Shown here in pieces: positions 20,029 through 27,643 of a stretch of DNA of 64,000 nucleotides; the first letter of the stretch is position 1; every line of letters begins with the position of its first letter. The notes below the pieces were generated by a model. That model was given only the letters and a program-made list of their open reading frames with translations, had not been told where the DNA came from and did not search any database. The position numbers and the translations under genes are program-made. The DNA is from Streptomyces flavofungini (GTDB taxonomy: Bacteria; Actinomycetota; Actinomycetes; Streptomycetales; Streptomycetaceae): positions 7,266,501-7,330,500 of the forward strand of contig NZ_CP128846.1 of NCBI RefSeq assembly GCF_030388665.1, given 5' to 3'.

Positions 20029-20514
20029 ATGACCGACACCGGAGAGCGCACGACGTCCCAGACGCTCGCGAAGGAGTCGCCCGACGATCACGGGACGGGC
20101 GGCACGGCACGGCGTGGGGGAGGCGACCCCGCGACGCGCGGGCGCACCAGCATCGCCGACGGTGTGGTCGAGAAGATCGCGGGCCTCGCCGCCCGCGACG
20201 TGGTCGGCGTGCACGCGATGGGCGGTGGCCTCGCGCGGACCTTCGGGGCCGTGCGGGACCGGGTGCCCGGCAGCTCGAAGTCGGTCACGCGCGGAGTGAA
20301 GGCCGAGGTCGGGGAGGTGCAGACGGCCCTCGACCTGGAGATCGTCGTCGACTACGGCGTCTCGATCGCCGATGTCGCCCGGGACGTACGCGAGAACGTC
20401 GTCGCCGCTGTCGAACGGATGACGGGCCTTGAGGTCGTCGAGGTGAACATCGCGGTGAGCGATGTGAAGCTGCCGGACGACGAGGACGACGAGCAGGCGT
20501 CACGGCTTCAATAG
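20029..20514 (+). CDS. Asp23/Gls24 family envelope stress response protein
   Basis: A 161-residue Asp23 (DUF322) protein: TSIADGVVEKIAGLAARDVVGV opens the domain near residue 40, with VQTALDLEIVVDYGVSIADVARDVRENVV and VVEVNIAVSDV closing it. Asp23 in Staphylococcus is anchored at the membrane by AmaP, and an AmaP homologue is encoded 1.5 kb downstream, supporting the same arrangement. The first 35 residues are polar and probably disordered. ATG 20029 follows AAAAGG. Function beyond cell-envelope homeostasis is not established. Confidence 0.92.
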   Translation: MTDTGERTTSQTLAKESPDDHGTGGTARRGGGDPATRGRTSIADGVVEKIAGLAARDVVGVHAMGGGLARTFGAVRDRVPGSSKSVTRGVKAEVGEVQTALDLEIVVDYGVSIADVARDVRENVVAAVERMTGLEVVEVNIAVSDVKLPDDEDDEQASRLQ

Positions 20515-20722
20515 GAGCGGCTGCCCGCGGCGGCGGGCCGTTCGCGCCCGCGGGTGAGGCCCGAGCGTGGCCCTTGGCCGCGTGCCGTACACCGCGGGTG
20601 TTCCGCGCCCGCGGTGAGGCGGTCCCGCCGCGCGGCCTGGGTATGCGAGAAGCACGGGGCGGACGCGGCGGCGGGCGCGGACGCCGGGGAGCACGAGGCG
20701 CGCAGGAGCGAAGGAGCGCACG

Positions 20723-20908
20723 ATGAGCTTTGCCGTGATCGGCATGATCGCCGGAATGGCCCTCGGATTCGCCGGGTACTTCGGCGGGTTCGGGGCCTTC
20801 CTCCTGGTGGCCGCCCTGGGCGCCATCGGGTTCGTGGCCGGGCGGTTCCTGGAAGGGGACCTGGAGCCGGGGGACTTCTTCCGCACCCGCGGCGACCGGC
20901 GGCGCTGA
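20723..20908 (+). CDS. Small glycine-rich membrane protein (DUF2273-like role)
   Basis: A 61-residue protein that is almost entirely two hydrophobic, Gly-rich segments (MIAGMALGFAGYFGGFGAFLL and VAALGAIGFVAGRFLEG) with a basic tail. GAAGGAG lies 6 bp before ATG 20723. In other Asp23 operons a small membrane protein occupies the same slot, so it is probably a membrane anchor or partner. The 208 bp before it hold only GC-rich sequence with no clear gene. Confidence 0.85.
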   Translation: MSFAVIGMIAGMALGFAGYFGGFGAFLLVAALGAIGFVAGRFLEGDLEPGDFFRTRGDRRR

Positions 20909-20911
20909 GCG

Positions 20912-21307
20912 GTGGCCGCCGACGTCGTGGGGCAGGTACCGCCCGGCGAGCGCGGCGCGACCCGGATCGCCGACCGCGTCGTCGCGAAGATCGCCGCACG
21001 CGCGGCCCGTGAGGCGCTGCCCGTGCTGCCCGAGGAGGCGGCTCCGCCGCACGCCACCGTGAGCGTGCGGCCCCCGGCCGGCGGCTCCGCCCGGTCGGGC
21101 GAGACCCCGCACGGGAGCGCGCGCGTCCGCGTCAGCGTCGAACTCGACTACCCCAGCGACATCGGCCGCCAGTGCGGCGCGGTGCGTCACCGGGTCGTCG
21201 AACGGGTAAAGGCGTTGGCGGGCATGGAAGTGCCCGAGGTCGCGGTCCAGGTGGAGCGGTTGCACTCGGCGCAGGCGCGGGCCGCGGCGCAGGGGAGGAC
21301 CCGATGA
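20912..21307 (+). CDS. Second Asp23/Gls24-type protein
   Basis: A 131-residue Asp23-like protein starting at GTG 20912, 3 bp after the previous stop. It shows TRIADRVVAKIAARAAREAL, then a strand region ARVRVSVELDYPSDIGRQCGAVRHRVVERVKALAGMEVPEVAVQ cut here for length only. It is shorter and more diverged than the upstream Asp23 protein, with a Pro-rich insert where the loop lies. Its TGA overlaps the next ATG, so the genes are translationally coupled. Two unequal Asp23 domains suggest a hetero-oligomer. Confidence 0.85.
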   Translation: MAADVVGQVPPGERGATRIADRVVAKIAARAAREALPVLPEEAAPPHATVSVRPPAGGSARSGETPHGSARVRVSVELDYPSDIGRQCGAVRHRVVERVKALAGMEVPEVAVQVERLHSAQARAAAQGRTR

Positions 21308-21987
21308 GCGAACCCCGGACCGGCGGAACCGACCTGACCAAACAGGGCGAGGCCGTGCCCGTCATCGAGCGCGCCGAACCCGAACTCGACCAGTCCGCGT
21401 CCGCGGCCGCCTACCAGCCGCTGCCCACCCTCGGCGACGAGGACGGCTCCCCCCGCTTCTGGTCGGCGCGGCGCGTGCCCGCGGGGCTGCTCGCGCTGCT
21501 GATCCTCGGCGGGGCCGGGCTGCTCCTGTACGACATCGTCGCCGTGCGCGCCGACCACCCCGCGATGCGGTGGCGCCGCGACCTCGCCCGCGAGCTGGCC
21601 GAACGGCCCCTCGACAGCACCGCGGTGCTCGCCGGCGCCGCCGCGGCCGCCGCCGTCGGCCTCTGGCTTCTCGTCCTCGCCGTGACGCCCGGTCTTCGCG
21701 CCCTGCTCCCGATGCGGCGCACCCACGCCGACGTGCGGGCCGGGCTCGACCGGGGCGCCGCCGCGACGGCCCTGCGGGACCGGGCCATGGACGTGTCGGG
21801 CGTACGGTCGGTACGCGTCCGCATGAGCCGCTCCAAGGCGGACGTGCGGGCCGTCTCGCACTTCCGTGAACTCGACGACGTACGCGGCGACTTGGACGCC
21901 GCCCTCGCCGACGCCATCCACGACCTCGGGCTCGGCAGGCCGCCCGCGCTGTCCGTGCGGGTGGCGCGGCCGGGCCGGAAGGGGTGA
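21304..21987 (+). CDS. DUF6286-type membrane protein of the Asp23 cluster
   Basis: A 227-residue protein with a polar N terminus of about 55 residues, two transmembrane segments (about 63-85 and 118-140) and a soluble C-terminal domain containing RDRAMDVSGVRSVRVRMSRSKA. The two-helix-plus-soluble-domain layout parallels AmaP, the next gene, and the C-terminal domains share the pattern [LV]R.RAM..SGV..VRVR, suggesting paralogy. ATG 21304 overlaps the previous stop by 4 bp. It is probably a second membrane anchor for Asp23 proteins. Confidence 0.8.
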   Translation: MSEPRTGGTDLTKQGEAVPVIERAEPELDQSASAAAYQPLPTLGDEDGSPRFWSARRVPAGLLALLILGGAGLLLYDIVAVRADHPAMRWRRDLARELAERPLDSTAVLAGAAAAAAVGLWLLVLAVTPGLRALLPMRRTHADVRAGLDRGAAATALRDRAMDVSGVRSVRVRMSRSKADVRAVSHFRELDDVRGDLDAALADAIHDLGLGRPPALSVRVARPGRKG

Positions 21988-21994
21988 GCGCACC

Positions 21995-22573
21995 ATGCTG
22001 CGGACCGTGAACCGTGTGCTCCTCGGCCTCATCGGCCTCGCCCTCGTCCTGCTCGGCGGGTCCGTCCTCGCCGTCGGGCTCGGCGTCGAGCCGCCCTCGT
22101 GGTGGGTGCACGACTCCCGCGACGACGTGCTGCTCAGCGACGCCGATCGGGCGCGGTGGCGGGACGACGGCTGGTGGTGGCCCACCGTCATCGGTGTGCT
22201 CGCCGCCGTCGTGCTGCTCGCCCTGTGGTGGCTCACCGCCCAGCTGCGGCGGCGGCGCCTCGCGGAGGTGCTCGTCGAGACCGGGGACGGGGAGGGCGCG
22301 TTGCTGCGGGGGCGGGCCATGGAGGGCGTCCTCGAGACCGAGGCCGCCGCCCTCGACGGCGTCGAGCGCGCCCGGGTGCGGCTCACCGGGCGGCGCAACG
22401 CGCCCGAGGCGCGGGTCGGGCTCGTCCTCGGCGCGGACGCCGTGCCGGCGGAGGCCCTGCATCGCACCTGCGAGGAGGCGTTGGCGCATGCGCGGGACTC
22501 CGCGGGCCTGGGGCGGCTGCCGGCGACGGTGCTGTTGCGTGCGGTGCGGCATCGCGCCGAGCGCGTCAGCTGA
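21995..22573 (+). CDS. amaP: Alkaline shock response membrane anchor protein AmaP
   Basis: A 192-residue protein with an N-terminal transmembrane helix (VLLGLIGLALVLLGGSVLAVGL), a Trp-rich outer loop (PPSWWVHDSRDD...DDGWWWP), a second helix and a cytoplasmic domain (GALLRGRAMEGVLETEAAALDGVERARVRL, cut here for length only). This is the AmaP layout, in which the two helices hold Asp23 at the membrane. ATG 21995 is 7 bp after the preceding stop. It ends the Asp23 operon; a repeat-rich intergenic region follows. Confidence 0.85.
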   Translation: MLRTVNRVLLGLIGLALVLLGGSVLAVGLGVEPPSWWVHDSRDDVLLSDADRARWRDDGWWWPTVIGVLAAVVLLALWWLTAQLRRRRLAEVLVETGDGEGALLRGRAMEGVLETEAAALDGVERARVRLTGRRNAPEARVGLVLGADAVPAEALHRTCEEALAHARDSAGLGRLPATVLLRAVRHRAERVS

Positions 22574-22592
22574 CCAGCCGCACGCGCGGCCT

Positions 22593-22797
22593 CCGCCCCG
22601 CCGCTGCGCGGCGGCTTCCCCCACCCGCCCGCCCGTTTCTGTGGGGCCCGGCTCACCCCCGCGCGGCTTCCGCTGTCCGGCTTGGCCTCGTGCCCGGTCT
22701 GGCCCTTGTCGTGGGCGGCTCCCGCCCCGCCGCTGCGCGGCGGCTTCCCCCACCCGCCCGCCCGTTTCTGTGGGCCCCGGCTCACCCCCGCGCAGCT
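22593..22797. repeat. Two copies of a 76-bp GC-rich direct repeat
   Basis: Copy 1 (22593-22668) and copy 2 (22722-22797) are identical except for two positions. Each holds an internal palindrome, CCGCCGCTGCGCGGCGG, followed by a C-rich tract with CCCGTTTCTGTGGG. Similar palindromic blocks occur between genes in many Streptomyces genomes (recalled, not searched), so this is probably a dispersed REP-like element that landed or duplicated here. No gene is visible between 22574 and 23105. Confidence 0.85.
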
Positions 22798-22814
22798 CCC
22801 GGCCGCCGACTTCA

Positions 22815-22853
22815 CCCCGATCCCGAGCCCCGATCCCGAGCCCCGATCCCGAG
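22815..22853. repeat. 13-bp tandem repeat, three perfect copies
   Basis: The unit CCCCGATCCCGAG repeats at 22815, 22828 and 22841, followed by degenerate copies. It contains GATC in each unit, which may matter given Gbn in this genome, but it is most simply slipped-strand expansion. Confidence 0.85.
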
Positions 22854-23105
22854 CCCCAAGCCCGCTCCCGCTCCCGACCCCGAGCTTGCCCCGGCCCCGC
22901 CCGGCGGGCTCGCGCCGCGCGGCCGTGCCTTCGGGGAGCCGCACTTGGGCACCTGCCGCCCGTGGCCCCGGGGCGTTCGGGCCTGCGGGTGCCGGCCGTC
23001 CAACTCGGACCCCCGCGGGGCCCACCCCGCGTCCCACGGCAAACGGGTGGGAGAGGCCCCGCCGCGGTAGCGGCGGGCGCCGGCCGCCCGGCCGCAGACG
23101 GCGGC

Positions 23106-23861
23106 CTAGAAGCCGTGGCGGGCGCCGCCGTCCACGGGGAGCATCACGCCGGTGAGGTAGGACGCCGCGGGGGAGAGGAGGAACGCGGCGGTGCGGCCGA
23201 ACTCCTGGGGGGTGCCGTAGCGGCGCAGCGGGATGCGGGACTCGTGGGCCGTGCGGGTCGCCTCCGGGTCGGCGGAGAACCCGTCGAGCTCGCGGACGCG
23301 GTCCGTGTCGATGCGGGCCGGCAGGAGGCCGACCACACGCACGCCGCGCGGCCCCAACTCGTCGGCGAGGGACTTCGCGAAGCCCGCGAGGCCGGGGCGC
23401 AGGCCGTTGGAGACGGTCAGGCCGGGGATCGGCTCGTGCACGGACGCGGACAGGACGAAGCCGATGACGCCGCCCTCGCCCAGCTCCGCCGCGGCGGTAC
23501 GGGCGAGACGTACCGCACCGAGGAAGACGGAGTCGAACGCGGCCTGCCACTGCTCGTCGGTGTTGTCGGCGACGAAGCCGGGCGGCGGCCCGCCGACGCT
23601 GATGAGGACGCCGTCGAAGCCCCCGAAGTGCTCACGCGCCGCTGCCACGAGCCGTTCCGCGGTGCCCGGATCGGCGTTGTCCGCGCCGACCCCCACCGCG
23701 TTCGGGCCGAGCTCCGCGGCCGCCGCGGCGGCCGTCTTCTCGTCGCGCCCGGTGAGGACGACCTTCGCGCCGTCCGCGACCAGCTCACGGGCGGCCGCGT
23801 TGCCGAGGCCACGGGTGGCGCCGGTGACGACGTACACACGGTTGTTCAGTCCAAGATCCAT
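23106..23861 (-). CDS. SDR-fold oxidoreductase with altered active site
   Basis: A 251-residue Rossmann protein. The cofactor motif TGATRGLG is near residue 13, and VDGG near the C terminus is typical of beta-ketoacyl reductase-like SDRs. The usual NNAG becomes ISVGGPPPG. Where YxxxK is expected, the sequence reads LTVSNGLRPGLAG, with no Tyr and with Arg in place of Lys. This matches a known divergent BKR-like subgroup rather than a broken gene. The stop-to-start distance from the GH15 gene is 4 bp, so the two form an operon. The reaction is unknown. Confidence 0.88.
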   Translation of the reverse strand: MDLGLNNRVYVVTGATRGLGNAAARELVADGAKVVLTGRDEKTAAAAAAELGPNAVGVGADNADPGTAERLVAAAREHFGGFDGVLISVGGPPPGFVADNTDEQWQAAFDSVFLGAVRLARTAAAELGEGGVIGFVLSASVHEPIPGLTVSNGLRPGLAGFAKSLADELGPRGVRVVGLLPARIDTDRVRELDGFSADPEATRTAHESRIPLRRYGTPQEFGRTAAFLLSPAASYLTGVMLPVDGGARHGF

Positions 23862-23865
23862 GGTC

Positions 23866-25743
23866 CTATCCTGCCGCGTCCGGGCCGAAGAGGGCGAGGG
23901 CGGTGCCCACGAGCCCCACGTGGCTGAAGGCCTGCGGGAAGTTGCCCAACTGCCGCGCGGCCACGGGGTCGTACTCCTCCGCGAGCAGCCCCACGTCGTT
24001 GCGGAGCGCGAGCAGTCGCTCGAAGATGTCGCGGGCCTCCTTGGTGCGACCGGTCAGGTGCAGCGCGTCGGCGAGCCAGAAGGAGCAGACGACGAAGGTC
24101 CCTTCGCCGCCGGGCAGCCCGTCCACGTTGTCCGCGGGGGCGGTGGGGTCGACAGCGGCAGGAGGGGCGGCGCCGCCCGCATCCCCCGCCCCGCTGGCGC
24201 CCGCCCCGACTCCCGTAGCCGTGTAGCGCCGCAGCAATCCCTCCCGTGTGCTCAGCTCCTCCCGCACCGCCTCGATCGTGCCGAGCACCCGCGGGTCGTC
24301 GGGCGGCAGGAACCCCACGCGGGGGATCAGCAGGAGCGCGGCGTCCAGTTCGCGGGAGCCGTACGACTGCGTGAAGGTGCGGCGTTTCGCGTCGTAGCCG
24401 CGCGCGCAGACCTCCGCGTGGATGTCGTCGCGCAGGCGGCGCCAGCGCGTCACGTCGCCGTGCAGCGCGGGGTCGTCCTCCATCGCGCGCACGGTGCGGT
24501 CCGCGGCGACCCAGGCCATCACCTTGGAGTGCACGAAGTGCCGGCGCGGGCCGCGTACCTCCCACAGGCCCTCGTCCTTCTCGCGCCAGCAGTGCCGCAG
24601 GAACTCCATGAGCGAGAGCTGGAGCCGCCAGCCGTGCGGGCGGGTGATCATGCCCGAGCGGCGGGCCAGTGTCAGGGAGTCGACGACCTCTCCGTAGACG
24701 TCGAGCTGGCGCTGTCTGACCGCCCGGTTGCCGATGCGCACCGGCGCCGAACCCTCGTACCCGGGCAGCCACCCCGCCTCGTACTCGGGCAGCCGTCGCT
24801 CACCCGCGAGGCCGTACATGATCTGGAGGTCGGCGGGGTCGCCCGCCACCGCGCGCAGCAGCCAGTCGCGCCACGCCTCGGCCTCCTCCAGATAGCCCGC
24901 GGCGAGCAGCGCGCCGAGCGTGAGGGTGGAGTCGCGCAGCCAGCAGTAGCGGTAGTCCCAGTTGCGGACGCCGCCGATCTCCTCGGGCAGGGAGGTGGTG
25001 GGGGCGGCGACGATGCCGCCGGTCGGGGCGTAGGTGAGGGCCTTGAGCGTGATCAGGGAGCGGACGACCGCGTCGCGGTGCGGTCCTTCGTAGCGGCAGT
25101 GGGCCGCCCAGGCCTGCCAGTCCGCGACGCTGTCACGCAGGGCCTGTTCGGTGTCGAGCAGCCTCGGGGTCGGTTCGTGCGAGGGGTGCCAGGTGAGGAC
25201 GAACGTCACGCGTTCCCCGGCGGCCACGGTGAACTCGGAGTACGTGGTGAAGTCGTGGCCCTCCGTGCGGACCGGCGGATCGGTGCGCAGCCACACGGAG
25301 TCGGGGCCGGCGACCGCCACCCGGTGGCCGTCGGCGCGGCGCATCCAGGGCACGATCGAGCCGTGGTCGAAGCGCAGCCGGAGCGTGCTGCGGACGGTCA
25401 CCTCGCCCTTGAGTCCCTCGACGACGCGGACGAGGTCGGGGGCGCGGTCGCGCTGCGGCATGAAGTCGGTCACGCGGACCGAGCCGTCCGGGGTGTCCCA
25501 CTCGGTGTCGAGGACGAGGGTGTCCGGGCGGTAGGCGCGGCGGGCGCACACGTCGGCTTCCTTCGGCGCGACGCGCCAGTGCCCGTGCTCGTCGTCGCCC
25601 AGGAGCGCGGCGAAACAGGCTCCCGAGTCGAAGCGCGGCAGACACAGCCAGTCCACCGAACCGGTCCGGGAGACCAGGGCGGCCGTCTGGTGGTCGCCGA
25701 TCAGGGCGTAGTCCTCGATGGGGCGGCGCGGTCGTTGTGACAC
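23866..25743 (-). CDS. GH15 family glycoside hydrolase (glucoamylase/trehalase-like)
   Basis: A 625-residue enzyme of the GH15 clade found in actinobacteria, where members act as trehalases or glucoamylases. An N-terminal beta-sandwich domain (IEDYALIGDHQTAALVSRTGSVDWLCLPRFDS) precedes the catalytic alpha/alpha barrel with VRNWDYRYCWLRDSTLTLGAL and the C-terminal EEYDP (probable catalytic Glu region). A 35-residue Ala/Gly/Pro insert lies near residue 510. GTG 25743 is the only start that keeps the full N-terminal domain. No signal peptide is seen, so it acts inside the cell. Hydrolysis of trehalose is likely but not provable from sequence. Confidence 0.92.
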   Translation of the reverse strand: MSQRPRRPIEDYALIGDHQTAALVSRTGSVDWLCLPRFDSGACFAALLGDDEHGHWRVAPKEADVCARRAYRPDTLVLDTEWDTPDGSVRVTDFMPQRDRAPDLVRVVEGLKGEVTVRSTLRLRFDHGSIVPWMRRADGHRVAVAGPDSVWLRTDPPVRTEGHDFTTYSEFTVAAGERVTFVLTWHPSHEPTPRLLDTEQALRDSVADWQAWAAHCRYEGPHRDAVVRSLITLKALTYAPTGGIVAAPTTSLPEEIGGVRNWDYRYCWLRDSTLTLGALLAAGYLEEAEAWRDWLLRAVAGDPADLQIMYGLAGERRLPEYEAGWLPGYEGSAPVRIGNRAVRQRQLDVYGEVVDSLTLARRSGMITRPHGWRLQLSLMEFLRHCWREKDEGLWEVRGPRRHFVHSKVMAWVAADRTVRAMEDDPALHGDVTRWRRLRDDIHAEVCARGYDAKRRTFTQSYGSRELDAALLLIPRVGFLPPDDPRVLGTIEAVREELSTREGLLRRYTATGVGAGASGAGDAGGAAPPAAVDPTAPADNVDGLPGGEGTFVVCSFWLADALHLTGRTKEARDIFERLLALRNDVGLLAEEYDPVAARQLGNFPQAFSHVGLVGTALALFGPDAAG

Positions 25744-25848
25744 GAGTGACGGCTTCCCGGTTGGGCGGCGCGTCAACCGGGGCCCGAGGGAGAAGGGGCG
25801 GGAACAGCCGGAACCAGGTCGAGGGCGGGCCTGGCGGGAACGGGGTCG

Positions 25849-25880
25849 GGCCCCGCCGGAACGGGGTCGAGGGCGGGGCC
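25849..25880 (-). terminator. Terminator after SURF1 gene
   Basis: GGCCCCGCC (25849-25857) and GGCGGGGCC (25872-25880) form a perfect 9-bp stem about 57 bp beyond the SURF1 stop and before the GH15 start. Confidence 0.6.
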
Positions 25881-25936
25881 GGGAGCGGTGCGCGTCCCCG
25901 CCGCGCCGGTCGGCCGCGCGCGGTGGGACGGCGGCG

Positions 25937-26908
25937 TCAGGCCGTCGCGGGGGAAGCCCGCCCGGCCTCCGCGCCCTGCCCGCCCCCGTCCTCGGCTCCC
26001 TGCTCGCCCACGGCGTCCTCGGCCCCCCGCTCGCCTTCGGCGTCCTCGGCGCTCTGCCGGCCTTCGGCGTCCTCGGCCCCCGGCTCGGCCTCCGCGCCTG
26101 CGGCGCCCGCTGCGACCTCCGTGCCCTCCGCGCGTCCCTCGGGCTTCTCCGCCGCCGACCGCGCGGCCGCCTCAAGCCGGTCCTTGCGCTCGCGCCGGAC
26201 CAGGACGATCCAGCCCGCGGGCACCCCGGCGGCGAACAGCCACCACTGCACGGCGTACGCCATGTGCGCCCCGATGCCGCTGTGGTCGGGCTCGGCGAGG
26301 AGCTGGGGGGAGTCGCTGCGCGGCGCGGTCTGCTCGATGTAGCCGCCGAGGACCTTCTTGCCCAGGGCGTGTGCCTGCTGCCCACTGCTGATCAGCATGA
26401 TCTGGCGATCGGGCAGTCCGCGTACGTCCTTGATGCCGCTGGCCGCGGACGTCTCGTCGGCCATGAGGCGGCCGGTGACGGTGATCTCGCCGCGGGGCGG
26501 GGCGGGGACCTTGGGGAAGGCGGTCTGGGGGCCGTCCGCCGGGATCCAGCCGCGGTTGACGAGCAGCACCTTGCCGTCGTCGAGGACGAACGGGGTCAGG
26601 ACGTGGAAGCCGACCTCGTCGTCGGAGTTGGTGCGGCGGCGCACGACGACCTCGTCCTCGGGGTCGAAGGTGCCCTTGGCCGTCACCCGGCGGTACACCG
26701 CGGAGTCCGGTACGTCACGGCCCGGCGCGGTCAGCCGCTCGGCGGGGACCGGCGCGGCGTCGAGCGCCCTGCCGATCCTGTCGTTGTGCGCCACGCGCCT
26801 CTCGTGGCGGTGCAGCTGCCAGAAGCCCAGCTCGATCATCACGGGGATGAGGACGAGGCCGACGAGGGTGAGGATCACCCACTGGCGGGTCAGGAGGAAG
26901 CGGTACAC
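25937..26908 (-). CDS. SURF1 family cytochrome oxidase biogenesis protein
   Basis: A 323-residue SURF1-like protein, a family needed for assembly of the aa3 cytochrome c oxidase. It has the expected pair of transmembrane helices: N-terminal WVILTLVGLVLIPVMIELGFWQ, and a second near residue 225 (AYAVQWWLFAAGVPAGWIVL). Between them lie the conserved GFWQLHRHERR, VLLVNRGWIP and GHM-type HMAYAVQWW. The last 70 residues are an unusual acidic extension with repeated AEDAEGE-like units. GTG 26908 starts the helix at the right distance. Not linked to cox genes here. Confidence 0.93.
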   Translation of the reverse strand: MYRFLLTRQWVILTLVGLVLIPVMIELGFWQLHRHERRVAHNDRIGRALDAAPVPAERLTAPGRDVPDSAVYRRVTAKGTFDPEDEVVVRRRTNSDDEVGFHVLTPFVLDDGKVLLVNRGWIPADGPQTAFPKVPAPPRGEITVTGRLMADETSAASGIKDVRGLPDRQIMLISSGQQAHALGKKVLGGYIEQTAPRSDSPQLLAEPDHSGIGAHMAYAVQWWLFAAGVPAGWIVLVRRERKDRLEAAARSAAEKPEGRAEGTEVAAGAAGAEAEPGAEDAEGRQSAEDAEGERGAEDAVGEQGAEDGGGQGAEAGRASPATA

Positions 26909-27011
26909 GGCTTCGACGTTACCCCGCGTGCGAAAGCCCCCCGACGGGAGGGGGCCCGCTCAGCTTGTTCTTTTGCCTCTGGCCTCGAACGTTGCCTCGT
27001 GCGGCCTCGCT

Positions 27012-27071
27012 CATCCGGGGATCGGCCATCCGGGGATCGGCCATCCGGGGATCGGCCATCCGGGGATTGGC
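27012..27071. repeat. 15-bp tandem repeat, four copies
   Basis: CATCCGGGGATCGGC repeats at 27012, 27027 and 27042, with a fourth copy at 27057 differing by one base. It lies in the 735-bp gene-poor gap 26909-27643 beside a transposase remnant. There is no spacer between units, so it is not a CRISPR array. Confidence 0.9.
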
Positions 27072-27151
27072 CGAGCACGCTGCCAGCCTTCGTATGACCA
27101 TGCGTGCCGCCACGGAATCACGTTCATACGAAAGCCGCGGAAGTGAGTCCG

Positions 27152-27370
27152 GTGGGCCACGATGCCCGGCGGGACGCGTTCGACCTCACGGACGCGATGC
27201 TCTGCGAGGACAGGCCGGTGACCTCGCCGGTCGACCTGACACTGACGGCCTGACGGCCGAGCACCGGCGCGGGCACGGAGCGATGTACGGCGCGCTCCAC
27301 CAGGGCCGTATGGACGCGGTCCGGCTGCGCAAGGCCCTGGCGATGCTGCCCAAGGCCGCCGCGGGTTCAG
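27152..27370 (+). pseudogene. Decayed IS701-like transposase fragment
   Basis: Two reading frames together encode the N-terminal piece of an IS701-family transposase. Frame 2 from GTG 27152 gives RRDAFDLTDAMLCEDRP, then a TGA; frame 1 continues with LTAEHRRGHGAMYGALHQGR and MDAVRLRKALAMLPKAAAG. This order (ELxDALLCxDGPV then AEHRRGHGxLYDAL) is characteristic of Streptomyces IS701 transposases as I recall them. A frameshift separates the halves, and the remaining roughly 300 residues of transposase, including the catalytic domain, are absent. No terminal inverted repeats were recognised. Confidence 0.75.
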
Positions 27371-27643
27371 GAACATCCGCCCGCGACCGCACTGCCCGGC
27401 CCGTGCGCCCGAACCGTCAACTCCGTTCCCAGGAAGCCCACTTGGCTCGAAGAACCGCCCCCCCCGCCACCCGCTGCGACGTGGGCGGAACGACCGGACG
27501 CCCCGACTCCATCGCGGAACGCAATCAGCCCAAACCTCACAAACCATAAGGAACGAGCCCAGAAACAGCCTGGGAGGTGTTCGGCGTACTTCCAATGGCC
27601 TAGTGATGGGGCGGGTCCGAGGCGAGGGGCGCACGCTGAGCGT

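Noticed and set aside
21187..23550. 787-codon open frame on the minus strand across the Asp23 operon
   Set aside because: Low-complexity Arg/Pro/Gly translation, antisense to five recognisable genes and running through the 76-bp repeat.
27012..27071. Possible CRISPR-like repeat array
   Set aside because: The 15-bp units abut with no spacers, and no cas gene is in the window.
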